Shown: one piece after another, positions 29,943 through 38,075 of the stretch | How the letters are laid out: every line of letters starts with the position of its first letter | Numbering within the stretch: the stretch's first letter is position 1 | Source of the DNA: JANLUX01 sp031366005 | GTDB taxonomy: Bacteria > Bacteroidota > Bacteroidia > AKYH767-A > OLB10 | Direction of reading: 5' to 3' | DNA: 41,859 nucleotides | NCBI GenBank assembly: GCA_031366005.1 | Contig: JANLZB010000085.1 | Span: 1 to 41,859, forward strand | Position numbers and translations under genes: made by a program | The notes under the pieces: model-generated | Told to the model about the DNA's origin: nothing | The model's input: only the letters and a program-made list of their open reading frames with translations | Database searches by the model: none

Positions 29943-32471
29943 TTCAAGTGGAAAATTGTTTGTGCGGTTTTCATTAATCTATTTTGGATTTCTCCGCTTT
30001 CTGCCCAGACAACTGATTCCTTATCCATCCAACCTGAGACATTATCTCAGAAGAAAGATTCTGTTGTGGTTGACTCATTGCAATATGGTGATGATTTAAA
30101 ATCAAAAGTGAAATACTCTGCTGATGATTCCATTGTGTATGATATTCCTGGTCAGAAAATTTTCCTTTACGGGAATGGTGTCATTGAGTATGAGGATATT
30201 CACCTCACGGCAAACTATGTGGAAATAAATAACGAATTGAAAACGCTTTTCGCAAAAGGCATAAAAGACAGTACGGATACGGTAAAAGGAAAACCTGTTT
30301 TTAAACAAGGCAACGAAGAATTTAAAGCTGAAACAATCACTTATAATTTTCAAACCAAGAAAGGAAAGATCAGCGAAATAAGTACACAGGAAGGAGAAAG
30401 CTTTGTGCATGGTGAAACAGTAAAAAAACTTCCTGATAATTCCACCTTTATCAAGCATGGATATTATACTACCTGTGATGCAGAACATCCGCACTATTAC
30501 ATTGCTGCTAAAAAAATTAAGGTAATACCAAACAATAAAATTGTGACTGGCCCTGCAGATTTGGTGATCAGTGATGTACCCACTCCAATCATGATTCCGT
30601 TTGGATTTTTTCCGAATAAAAAAGGACGTTCATCCGGTATTCTTTTTCCTGCTTATGGAGAATCAAACCTTGGTTTCTTTCTGCAGAATGGAGGTTATTA
30701 TTTTGGAATAGGTGATCATTTTGATGCAGCACTTACAGGAGATATTTATTCGCTTGGAAGCTGGAAAACTAATCTGCAGTCGAATTATGCGTGGCGTTAT
30801 CGTTTTAATGGAGCATTGTCACTGAGTTATGCTGAAACAAAAAATAGTCAGAAAGAATTACCAGATTACCAGGTTCGAAAAGATTTTTTCATTCGCTGGA
30901 ATCATATAGTTGATCCAAAAGCAACACCTAATACTAACTTCAGCGCAAGCGTAAATGCAGGAAGCAGTACTTTTTATCAGAACACCATTTCAAGTGCTGC
31001 AAATTATCTTACCAATACTTTTCAGTCTTCTATTTCCTACAGCAAAACTTTTCCCAACAAACCTTATTCCTTCAGCGTAAGCTTAAATCATAATCAAAAT
31101 ACTGCCACCCGTGATATCACGCTGAATCTTCCTTCAGCAAATTTTAATATAAGTCGTATCACACCACTTGCGCGCAAACATGCAACCGGTGCTTCCAGGT
31201 GGTATGAAAAAATTGGCATAAGCAGTACAAGCTCTTTTGTAAATACCATCACTACAAAAGATACACTCTTATTTAAAAAAGAATCACTTAATCAATTCAG
31301 AAATGGAATTCAACATTCAATTCCCCTTAATACTTCCTTCACTGCATTAAAATATCTCACAGTGAGCCCATCCATTACTTACGTGGAGAAATGGTATTTT
31401 AAAACATTTGAAAAAAGATATGACAGCTTGACCAAAACAGTAGTTGTGGATACAATAAAAAGTTTTAGAGCAGCGCATGAATACAGTGCAAACATCAGTA
31501 TGAATACGCGCATCTACGGACAACTTCAATTTAATAAAGGAAAGATTGCTGCTATCAGGCATGTGCTCACTCCAACCATTGGATATAGCTGGCGACCAAA
31601 TTTTAGCAGTGATAAATTTAAATATTACAAAGATGTACGTAGCGATTCAGCAGGTACCATTGTCCGTTATTCACCTTTTGAAGGAACTGTGTTTGGTGCT
31701 CCCGGTGGTGGCAAAAGCAGTTTACTTGCATTTAGTTTAGATAATAATTTAGAGATGAAAATGAGACAAGTGACTGATACTGCCGTGAACATAAAAAAAA
31801 TAAAATTGCTCGAAAGTCTTGCATTGAGCACAACTTATAATCTTGCTGCTGATAGTCTTCCGCTTTCATATATTAATCTTTCAGGAAGGACCACATTATT
31901 TGAAAAAATAAGCATCACCGGTAACATGACTTTTGATCCTTATGTAACCAATGAAAATCATCAAAGAATAAATACCTATTATATTAATGATAATAATAAG
32001 CTGGCTCGTTTAGTTAATAGCGGATTGTCGTTAAGCTGCAGCCTTCGCAGCAAAAAAACAGATTATAAAAGTGAAAAAGCAACTCCACAGGAATTAAATC
32101 AACTCAACCGTGATCCTGATGCCTATGTTGATTTTAATATTCCATACAACCTTGCTATTGGTTATAATATCACACATTCAAACGGTGCATTTGCACCTGA
32201 TGCAACTATACAGACAGTTAGCTTTAATGGAGATTTATTGCTGACACCTAAATGGAAAATCACATTTTATTCGGGTTATGATTTCACACAAAAGCAATGG
32301 AGCTATACTACCCTTGGCTTTTATCGTGATCTTCATTGCTGGGAAATGCATCTCAACTGGACGCCAATTGGTCCGCAGGCAAATTATAGTTTTCAGATCA
32401 ATGTTAAATCAAGCATGCTACAGGATTTGAAACTGGTGAAGAAAAAAGATCCCGAATTTTTTAATCAATAA
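29868..32471 (+). CDS. LptD-like outer-membrane LPS-assembly protein
   Basis: The frame opens at 29721. The TTG at 29868, preceded by AGAGGGACGG, is the likeliest start, giving about 867 residues, a hydrophobic export segment (KIVCAVFINLFWISPLSAQ), an OstA-like part and a long beta-barrel. The N-terminal domain has VYDIPGQKIFLYGNGVIEYED...LTANYVEI and ETITYNFQTKKGKISE. The barrel follows with IPFGFFPNKKGRSSGILFP and many alternating aromatic strands. It is predicted to insert lipopolysaccharide into the outer leaflet, with LptE. It diverges from the amidase and is followed 9 bp later by the DgkA-like gene. The 23-bp inverted repeat lies across its start region. Confidence 0.88.
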   Translation: MKKINTSSFQYNYFWLLINSFLLNDFKWKIVCAVFINLFWISPLSAQTTDSLSIQPETLSQKKDSVVVDSLQYGDDLKSKVKYSADDSIVYDIPGQKIFLYGNGVIEYEDIHLTANYVEINNELKTLFAKGIKDSTDTVKGKPVFKQGNEEFKAETITYNFQTKKGKISEISTQEGESFVHGETVKKLPDNSTFIKHGYYTTCDAEHPHYYIAAKKIKVIPNNKIVTGPADLVISDVPTPIMIPFGFFPNKKGRSSGILFPAYGESNLGFFLQNGGYYFGIGDHFDAALTGDIYSLGSWKTNLQSNYAWRYRFNGALSLSYAETKNSQKELPDYQVRKDFFIRWNHIVDPKATPNTNFSASVNAGSSTFYQNTISSAANYLTNTFQSSISYSKTFPNKPYSFSVSLNHNQNTATRDITLNLPSANFNISRITPLARKHATGASRWYEKIGISSTSSFVNTITTKDTLLFKKESLNQFRNGIQHSIPLNTSFTALKYLTVSPSITYVEKWYFKTFEKRYDSLTKTVVVDTIKSFRAAHEYSANISMNTRIYGQLQFNKGKIAAIRHVLTPTIGYSWRPNFSSDKFKYYKDVRSDSAGTIVRYSPFEGTVFGAPGGGKSSLLAFSLDNNLEMKMRQVTDTAVNIKKIKLLESLALSTTYNLAADSLPLSYINLSGRTTLFEKISITGNMTFDPYVTNENHQRINTYYINDNNKLARLVNSGLSLSCSLRSKKTDYKSEKATPQELNQLNRDPDAYVDFNIPYNLAIGYNITHSNGAFAPDATIQTVSFNGDLLLTPKWKITFYSGYDFTQKQWSYTTLGFYRDLHCWEMHLNWTPIGPQANYSFQINVKSSMLQDLKLVKKKDPEFFNQ

Positions 32472-32480
32472 ATTAACACG

Positions 32481-32831
32481 ATGAAAAATTTTTTTAAAAG
32501 TTTTCCTTATGCCTTTAAAGGATTGTCAACTGCATTTACAAGTGAATTTAATCTTCGTTTTCATTGTGCATTTGCTGTGATTGTGATGGCAGCTGCTCTA
32601 TATCTGCAGGTTACAAGAACACAGTTTTGTGTGTTGTTGCTTTGCTGCGGACTGGTTATCAGTGCTGAAATTTTTAATACTGCAATTGAAACTTTAACAG
32701 ATCTTATTTCGCCTGATGAAAATGAATTAGCAAGAAAAACAAAAGACATGGCTGCTGCAGCTGTTTTGATAACCGCTATTACCTCTGTGATAATCGGAGC
32801 AATTATTTTTTTGCCAAGGATCAATCAATAA
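32481..32831 (+). CDS. diacylglycerol kinase-family protein (DgkA/UndK-like)
   Basis: The 116-residue integral membrane protein has three predicted helices. Conserved features are the amphipathic start SFPYAFKGLSTAF, the catalytic-type NTAIETLTDLI near 66-76, and KDMAAAAVLI near 87-96. In non-proteobacteria such proteins often phosphorylate undecaprenol, which feeds cell-wall and LPS lipid carriers. It starts 9 bp after lptD and is probably co-transcribed, which fits an envelope role. The substrate cannot be decided from sequence. Confidence 0.92.
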   Translation: MKNFFKSFPYAFKGLSTAFTSEFNLRFHCAFAVIVMAAALYLQVTRTQFCVLLLCCGLVISAEIFNTAIETLTDLISPDENELARKTKDMAAAAVLITAITSVIIGAIIFLPRINQ

Positions 32832-32893
32832 AATATTTATTGATATTGAATTGCTTGAAAAATTCAATCTTGATTCCATACTTCAAAAACTTT

Positions 32894-32919
32894 TTGTAAT
32901 CTTATTAGCTGTATCTTTA
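32894..32919 (+). promoter_or_regulatory. candidate promoter of the desaturase gene
   Basis: TTG (32894-32896), a 15-nt gap, and TATCTTTA (32912-32919) match the -33/-7 pattern with one mismatch. The same -7 variant is found in the CRISPR repeat. The ATG lies 66 nt downstream. Confidence 0.35.
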
Positions 32920-32985
32920 CATTATAATTAAAGGTTTAAAAACAATCTGACTACTTTTCTTAAAATTTAGTATTAATAATATCAA

Positions 32986-34053
32986 ATGTCAAAAATCACA
33001 TTCAACAATCAAAAAAATTTATTATTTTCTGCAATTAACACAAAAGTTGAAGATTACTTTAAAAGCAAAGGAGTTCGCAAAACCGGCAACTTCAGATTGT
33101 ATCTCAAATCAATTATTTTAATTACCTCAGCGGTTGCACTCTATTTACTTCTGCTTACAGTTCACATGCATCCTGCGTTGGCGTTAACACTATGCGGACT
33201 TTTAGGATTCACTTTTGCAAGTATTGGTTTCAATGTTATGCATGATGCGAATCATGGAAGTTACTCACGTAAAAAGTGGGTTAACAATTTAATGGGCCTA
33301 ACTGCAAATTGTCTTGGTATCAATGCTTTTATCTGGAAACAGAAACACAATATCATTCATCATACTTACACTAATGTGGATGGTGTGGATGATGATATTG
33401 CCAAAATGCCGATACTCAGACATTGCCCTTCACAAAAGTTTTTGAAAATTCACAAGTATCAATATTTGTATTGCCTGCCGCTTTATGGATTAACAAGTTT
33501 GCTCTGGACGTTTGTTACAGATTTTATGAAATACATTAATCGTAAAATTTATACAACACCTATCAACAAGATGGAAACCAAAGAGCATATTATTTTCTGG
33601 GTGAGTAAATTTCTTTATGCTGTTTTTTATATCGCTATACCAATTTATGCGGTTGGGTTTTTACCTTTTCTGCTGGGTTTTGTTGTGTTACATTTTGTAG
33701 AAGGATTAACCATAGCAATGGTTTTTCAATTGGCACATGTGGTAGAAGACACTCATTTTACTGATGGCAACAATGTAACAATGAAAATTAATGATGAATG
33801 GGCTGTACACCAATTGCAGACTACTGCAAATTTTGCAACAAACAACAAAGTGCTTTCATGGTTTGTGGGAGGATTAAATTTTCAGGTGGAGCATCATCTC
33901 TTTCCACGTATCAGCCATGTTCATTATCCTGCCATCAGCAAGATAGTGAAAGAATGTTGCGATAAATTCCAGGTTCGTTACATCAATTACAAAACAATGT
34001 CATCAGCCATTGCTTCTCATTTTCGTTTTATGAAACAGTTGGGAAAATGTTAG
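32986..34053 (+). CDS. membrane fatty acid (acyl-lipid or acyl-CoA) desaturase
   Basis: The 355-residue protein has four or more membrane helices and the three His boxes of the desaturase superfamily: HDANHG (about 86-91), HNIIHH (about 122-127) and QVEHH (about 299-303, in GGLNFQVEHHLFPRISHVHYP). The last box with Gln first is typical of delta-5/6-like front-end desaturases. It uses di-iron and oxygen to add a double bond to a fatty acyl chain. No cytochrome b5 domain is fused. A 154-bp gap with a candidate promoter separates it from the DgkA-like gene. Confidence 0.92.
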   Translation: MSKITFNNQKNLLFSAINTKVEDYFKSKGVRKTGNFRLYLKSIILITSAVALYLLLLTVHMHPALALTLCGLLGFTFASIGFNVMHDANHGSYSRKKWVNNLMGLTANCLGINAFIWKQKHNIIHHTYTNVDGVDDDIAKMPILRHCPSQKFLKIHKYQYLYCLPLYGLTSLLWTFVTDFMKYINRKIYTTPINKMETKEHIIFWVSKFLYAVFYIAIPIYAVGFLPFLLGFVVLHFVEGLTIAMVFQLAHVVEDTHFTDGNNVTMKINDEWAVHQLQTTANFATNNKVLSWFVGGLNFQVEHHLFPRISHVHYPAISKIVKECCDKFQVRYINYKTMSSAIASHFRFMKQLGKC

Positions 34054-34110
34054 CCTTCAAGTTTTAATCATCTGCTTATTTCATTTATCACACTTTAAAA
34101 AATTTAATCA

Positions 34111-34446
34111 ATGATTCGTCCGCTTCCATCATTTCATATTGAAGTTACAGAACAAGTATCATTAAATGGCAAAGCATATTTACACAGGATAAATGCAAAT
34201 ACTTCACGCATTTGCAATCTTATCAAACCCGGAATAAATCCTGTTGAACAAATGTTGATTGAAAAAGTACCTGATGAACCTATTGCCACTGCTCAGCCAA
34301 AATCATTTTACTCGCGTATTGCGGTTCAGCTTTCAGGACTTGAAGAGCAGGAGTTAATGGACAATTTTGCCGACTTAAGAATTTGTTATACTGTTACACG
34401 ATCTCAAAAAAATTATGGTTTTCTTTTTAAACGCGAATTGTATTAG
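34111..34446 (+). CDS. hypothetical protein
   Basis: The 111-residue soluble protein begins MIRPLPSFHIEVTEQVSLNGKAYLHRINANTS and has EPIATAQPKSFYSRIAVQLSG in the middle. Its end, RICYTVTRSQKNYGFLFKRELY, is rich in aromatic and basic residues. I do not recognise a family. There is no export signal. It follows the desaturase by 57 bp with no visible terminator, so it may share its transcript, although nothing links it to lipid metabolism. Confidence 0.55.
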   Translation: MIRPLPSFHIEVTEQVSLNGKAYLHRINANTSRICNLIKPGINPVEQMLIEKVPDEPIATAQPKSFYSRIAVQLSGLEEQELMDNFADLRICYTVTRSQKNYGFLFKRELY

Positions 34447-34516
34447 TACTTAACGAAAATATTTTTCTTCTTAAAATTTCCCTGTGAATTTATTTTTTAA
34501 ATGATAGTTTTTTAAA

Positions 34517-34723
34517 ATGGATAGAAAATTAGTAGCAAGCGGTGCAGTTGTTCTTCGCGAAAAATCTTATCACTATGAGTTCTGGTCGAACAATGTGGAT
34601 ATAACAGTTAAAATGTTTCACCGCGGCAAAACCGGTGACAGCACAGAGTTTACACGAAGCAGTAACGCTCCATTGAAAAAAGAGATGGAAGATGCTTTGG
34701 TAAATGCACAATTTTTTAAGTAA
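34517..34723 (+). CDS. small hypothetical protein
   Basis: The 68-residue protein (MDRKLVASGAVVLREKSYHY ... EFTRSSNAPLKKEMEDALVNAQFFK) appears to have a beta-rich front and a helical end. It has no export signal or recognised motif. It lies in a run of small genes with the 34111 and 34763 frames. The Shine-Dalgarno is weak. It may be real because codon use is like that of its neighbours, but the evidence is limited. Confidence 0.5.
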   Translation: MDRKLVASGAVVLREKSYHYEFWSNNVDITVKMFHRGKTGDSTEFTRSSNAPLKKEMEDALVNAQFFK

Positions 34724-34762
34724 TCATTACAAAGTACTAACAGTATAAATTAATTTGAACTT

Positions 34763-34957
34763 ATGACAGATGAAAAAGAAAGTAAACCCGATAATACAAA
34801 TATCAGCGGAGCAACAGGGCAAGAATGGAAACTGAATTTTCTCAAAGAAAAACTAAATGTGACCAGTGCAGAAATTGAAAATGCTGTTTCACGTGTTGGC
34901 AACACACCCGAAAAAGTAGAAGAATTTTTAAAAAACAGGAATACAACTGCCTTTTAG
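34763..34957 (+). CDS. DUF3606-family small protein
   Basis: The 64-residue protein has a disordered start rich in Asp, Asn and Ser and a helical core: EWKLNFLKEKLNVTSAEIENAVSRVGNTPEKVEEFLK. This matches DUF3606, a short family of about 60 residues (W/Y-x-x-x-x-L-x-V-S/T-x-x-x-L/I-x-x-A-V-x-x-V-G). The function is unknown; it is cytoplasmic. It is convergent with the cold-shock gene and shares its terminator. Confidence 0.75.
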   Translation: MTDEKESKPDNTNISGATGQEWKLNFLKEKLNVTSAEIENAVSRVGNTPEKVEEFLKNRNTTAF

Positions 34958-34983
34958 TTTTATTAATACTCACTCAATCCCAT

Positions 34984-35016
34984 AAAAAAAACCAGCCCGT
35001 AATGGACTGGTTTTTT
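34984..35016 (-). terminator. terminator shared by the cold-shock gene and the DUF3606 gene
   Basis: On the minus strand AAAACCAGTCC pairs with GGGCTGGTTTT (one T-G pair), followed by eight T's. On the plus strand a T-run also follows, so it should act in both directions between the convergent genes. Confidence 0.85.
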
Positions 35017-35036
35017 CTTTTAGAATAACAGACTAT

Positions 35037-35231
35037 TTATGCTACACGCTTTACGTTTACTGCATTTAAACCTTTTTTACCCTGCGTAACTTCAAACATT
35101 ACTGCATCGCCTTCATTAATGTTGTCAGACAACCCTGATGAATGAACGAAAACATCTTCTCCTGTTTTGTCATCGCAAATGAAACCAAATCCTTTGGAAT
35201 CATTAAAAAATTTTACTTTACCTTTTTGCAT
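35037..35231 (-). CDS. cold-shock (CspA-family) RNA-binding protein
   Basis: The 64-residue single cold-shock domain protein has KGKVKFFNDSKGFGFICDD (RNP1 KGFGFI), VFVHSSGL (RNP2-like VFVH), and VMFEVTQGKKGLNAVNV. It binds single-stranded nucleic acids and melts RNA structure in the cytoplasm. The 5' leader holds a TATCTTTA-like box about 30 bp upstream. It is convergent with the DUF3606 gene, with a bidirectional terminator between them. Confidence 0.95.
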   Translation of the reverse strand: MQKGKVKFFNDSKGFGFICDDKTGEDVFVHSSGLSDNINEGDAVMFEVTQGKKGLNAVNVKRVA

Positions 35232-35440
35232 TACTTGTTTTTTAAATTAATATATGGTGTAAAGATATACTTAATAAATGGATAATGCAGAATTTAATTT
35301 AACTATTTGGGAATTGGTGAAGAAATTGCTCTTAATAACTGAAATCTACTTTTTATTTAGACGCACTAAATTTTTAACCATTCAAATAAAATTAACAATT
35401 ATAATTTTTATCTCAATACTTTTCTTTGAAACAAAAAACA

Positions 35441-35665
35441 ATGGAATACAACTATAAGATTATGCTTCACAAAGAACCTGAAGGAGGATTTACAGTAAGT
35501 GTACCAACACTTTCCGGTTGTATTACTTATGGTGAAAATATTGATGAAGCATTATCACTGGTTAAAGAAGCCGTTACTTTATATGTAGAAGAACTAAAAG
35601 AAAAAGATGAACCAATTACTGATGATTGTAATAACTTTGGATATTCTCTTCGATTGAATGCATGA
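35441..35665 (+). CDS. HicB-family antitoxin-like protein, orphan
   Basis: The protein has 74 residues from the ATG at 35441; the open frame begins with a TTG at 35426. It matches the HicB N-terminal domain with YNYKIMLHKEPEGGFTVSVPTLSGCITYGENIDEALSLVKEAV, a partially degraded RNase H-like fold. Usually a small HicA toxin gene sits directly upstream or downstream. None is seen in the 180 bp before or the 45 bp after it, so it is an orphan or a HicB-like protein without a toxin. It has no added DNA-binding domain. Confidence 0.82.
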   Translation: MEYNYKIMLHKEPEGGFTVSVPTLSGCITYGENIDEALSLVKEAVTLYVEELKEKDEPITDDCNNFGYSLRLNA

Positions 35666-35709
35666 ATTTTTCTTTAACTAAATCTCATTTTTGCTAAGTT
35701 TATTTTGAA

Positions 35710-36114
35710 TCAAAAAAATCCTCTCATCTTCTCCAGCAAATATTCAGGTGCTGCAGTTGGCTTTCCATTGTTTGCATTAATAAAAACCAAAGTAGTAGCT
35801 GCTTTATTTAATAGCGTACCTGTTTCGTTATAAGTTTCGTACTCAAAAAAAATTCTTGCTTCAGGTAGTTTTGGGATTACAGTACGTATTGTTAAAAGAT
35901 CATCATAAAATGCGGGTTTAAAATATTTGATGGAGTATTCCAATACCGGCAATAACAAACCATCCTCTTCCATTTTTTTGTAAGTGATTCCAAGCGAACG
36001 TAATGCTTCCACTCTCGCCACTTCAAAATACTGCGCGTAATTTCCATAATACACATAACTCATCCGGTCAGTTTCTGAATAACGTACACGCAATTGTGTT
36101 TCTGTCTGGAACAT
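35710..36114 (-). CDS. hot-dog-fold acyl-CoA thioesterase (YbgC/FadM-like)
   Basis: The 134-residue protein has the 4-hydroxybenzoyl-CoA thioesterase pattern: RVRYSETDRMSYVYYGNYAQYFEVARVEALRSLG near 9-42, with the catalytic Asp of the SETD segment, then FFEYETYN near 90 and ATTLVFINANNGKP near 106-119. It hydrolyses acyl-CoA in the cytoplasm; the chain preference is not clear. The 5' end is 117 bp from the start of the nucleotidase gene on the opposite strand. Confidence 0.92.
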   Translation of the reverse strand: MFQTETQLRVRYSETDRMSYVYYGNYAQYFEVARVEALRSLGITYKKMEEDGLLLPVLEYSIKYFKPAFYDDLLTIRTVIPKLPEARIFFEYETYNETGTLLNKAATTLVFINANNGKPTAAPEYLLEKMRGFF

Positions 36115-36230
36115 AAAAATATTTTGATGCGAAGATGCAAAAACAAAAGAAAAATATTTTTTCCGTCATTCATATTTTCTCCATTTGTTATGATTATAAT
36201 TGTACAGCTTTTCAAATTCCACTTCTATTC

Positions 36231-36986
36231 ATGTCAATTAAAAATTCTTTGTTAGTAGTTTTTGCATGCGCTGCAATTATCTCATGCGGCAGCGTAAAAA
36301 AAATTGATCACTACGAAACACAGCAATACAAGTTTAGTGACAGTGCAAACCTTGCAATAGATTCAGGAACTTATTACCTGGTGAATCCTTACCGCACAGA
36401 GTTGAATAAAACCATGAGTGCATTTTTAGCAGTGTGTGATCAGCCACTTGAAAAAAATCAGCCTGAAGGAACACTTGGAGATTTTGTTGCAGATCTTTCA
36501 TTACAACAAGCGCAGAAATATTATTTGAAATCGAAAATTGATTTCTGCGTTTTAAATAATGGTGGCTTGCGTAATTCATTACCAAAAGGAAATATCACTT
36601 TAAAAAATGTTTATGAGCTGATGCCTTTTGAGAATGAACTGGTGGTGGTTACCATTGATGGTTCAGCAGCTAATCAACTCTTTAATTACATAGCATTTAA
36701 AGGTGGTGTTCCTGTTTCACATCTTGAAATGAAAATTAAAGATCAGCAACCATTACAAGTAAAAGTAAATGGCAATGCTTTTGACTCAACAAAAACTTAT
36801 CGCATTGTAACTTCAGATTATCTTGCTAATGGTGGTGACAATCTTGTGTTTTTAAAAACAGCTATTAATAAAGAGTACATCAATTTAAAATTACGCGATG
36901 CAATTATCAACCACCTGAAAGAATTAAACCGTGATGGAAAAAATGTTTCTGTATTTCTTGATAACAGAATAAGCTATGAGCGATAG
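36231..36986 (+). CDS. 5'-nucleotidase C-terminal domain lipoprotein
   Basis: The 251-residue protein from the ATG at 36231 is a lipoprotein (LLVVFACAAIISCG, Cys near residue 19). The mature part is the 5'-nucleotidase C-terminal domain: TLGDFVADLSLQQ near 86-98, FCVLNNGGLRNSLPKGNITLKNVYELMPFENELVVV near 109-144, and RIVTSDYLANGGDN near 198-211. The matching N-terminal metallophosphatase is a separate gene directly downstream, overlapping by 11 bp. The pair together makes one periplasmic nucleotidase. The open frame extends to 36135, but that part is poor and lacks the signal sequence. Confidence 0.88.
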   Translation: MSIKNSLLVVFACAAIISCGSVKKIDHYETQQYKFSDSANLAIDSGTYYLVNPYRTELNKTMSAFLAVCDQPLEKNQPEGTLGDFVADLSLQQAQKYYLKSKIDFCVLNNGGLRNSLPKGNITLKNVYELMPFENELVVVTIDGSAANQLFNYIAFKGGVPVSHLEMKIKDQQPLQVKVNGNAFDSTKTYRIVTSDYLANGGDNLVFLKTAINKEYINLKLRDAIINHLKELNRDGKNVSVFLDNRISYER

Positions 36987-37905
36987 AAGACGATTTATTT
37001 CTCAGATGGTGAAAGGTGCAGCATTGATTGGCTTCACCGGTTTGCCTCGTGAATTATTTGCTGCACGTGAATTAGTAAAGCTCACCATTCTTCACACCAA
37101 TGATGTGCACAGCCACATTGATCCTTTTCCTGATAACGATCCAAAGTTTGCAGGGCTTGGTGGTGTGGAGCAACGAACTGCATTGATTAATAAAATACGC
37201 AACGATGAAAAAAATGTTTTGCTGTTGGATGTTGGAGATATTTTTCAGGGCACACCTTATTTTAATATGTATGGTGGTGAGCTGGAATTAAAACTGATGA
37301 GTGCAATGAAGTATGATGCATCAACAATTGGCAATCATGATTTTGACAACGGACTGGATGGATTGGTAAAACAATTACCTCACGCAAACTTTCCTTTTCT
37401 CTCAGCCAATTATGATTTTACTGATACAGTAATGAATGGTCATACTAAGCCTTACAAAATATTTACAATGGATGATATTCGTGTTGGTGTGTTTGGTTTG
37501 GGAATAGAATTAAAAGGATTGGTGGATGAACGCCTTTATGGAAAAACAATTTATCTTGATCCATTACAAAAAGCTGCTGAAGTAAGTCATCATCTTCGCA
37601 AGAATGAAAAGTGCGACATCATTATTTGTTTATCACATCTCGGTTATAAATATCCTGATGATAAAGTATCGGATGTTGAACTTGCAAAAAAATCAATGAA
37701 CATAGATTTAATTCTTGGAGGACACACACATACATTTATTGATACACCTTACCGTTACACTAACAGAGAAAAAAAAGAAGTGATGGTTGCACAAGTTGGT
37801 TGGGCCGGGATCAAATTAGGTAGAATAGATTACTTTATTGAAAAAAAATCAAAAAATATTTTTGCACAAGGAACATCAAAAACAATCTTAAAAAAATCAT
37901 GCTAA
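36976..37905 (+). CDS. 5'-nucleotidase N-terminal metallophosphatase
   Basis: The 309-residue protein starts with a twin-arginine-like or basic signal (MSDRRRFISQMVKGAALIGF). It has the metallophosphoesterase motifs: LHTNDVHSHIDPF (about 36-48), LLDVGDIFQGTPYF, IGNHDFDNG (about 115-123), ICLSHLGY and LILGGHTHTF (about 247-256). It is the catalytic half of a 5'-nucleotidase/UshA-like enzyme whose substrate-binding C-terminal half is the previous gene. The 11-bp overlap suggests translational coupling. Splitting the enzyme into two genes in the reversed order (C-terminal half first) is common in Bacteroidota. Confidence 0.92.
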   Translation: MSDRRRFISQMVKGAALIGFTGLPRELFAARELVKLTILHTNDVHSHIDPFPDNDPKFAGLGGVEQRTALINKIRNDEKNVLLLDVGDIFQGTPYFNMYGGELELKLMSAMKYDASTIGNHDFDNGLDGLVKQLPHANFPFLSANYDFTDTVMNGHTKPYKIFTMDDIRVGVFGLGIELKGLVDERLYGKTIYLDPLQKAAEVSHHLRKNEKCDIIICLSHLGYKYPDDKVSDVELAKKSMNIDLILGGHTHTFIDTPYRYTNREKKEVMVAQVGWAGIKLGRIDYFIEKKSKNIFAQGTSKTILKKSC

Positions 37906-38075
37906 ATCATAATATTTATCTCGAAAAACACACCTGCAAAAAATTCTACAAAATCAAGAGTAAAAAAATTTTTTTTTAATCTTTTTTTAAACAATATTTG
38001 CCATCATCAATTAGTAGTAATTACAAGAGCCCTCAAATAATATTTATACAACATTTTTAAGTTCCGAATAATAAA

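Noticed and set aside
30102..30494. Antisense frame of 130 codons inside lptD
   Set aside because: It is the reverse-frame shadow of a conserved OstA-like domain, with no start context or domain.
37906..38075. Possible oriC upstream of dnaA
   Set aside because: The region is AT-rich, but no clear TTATNCACA DnaA boxes or repeated 9-mers were seen on either strand.
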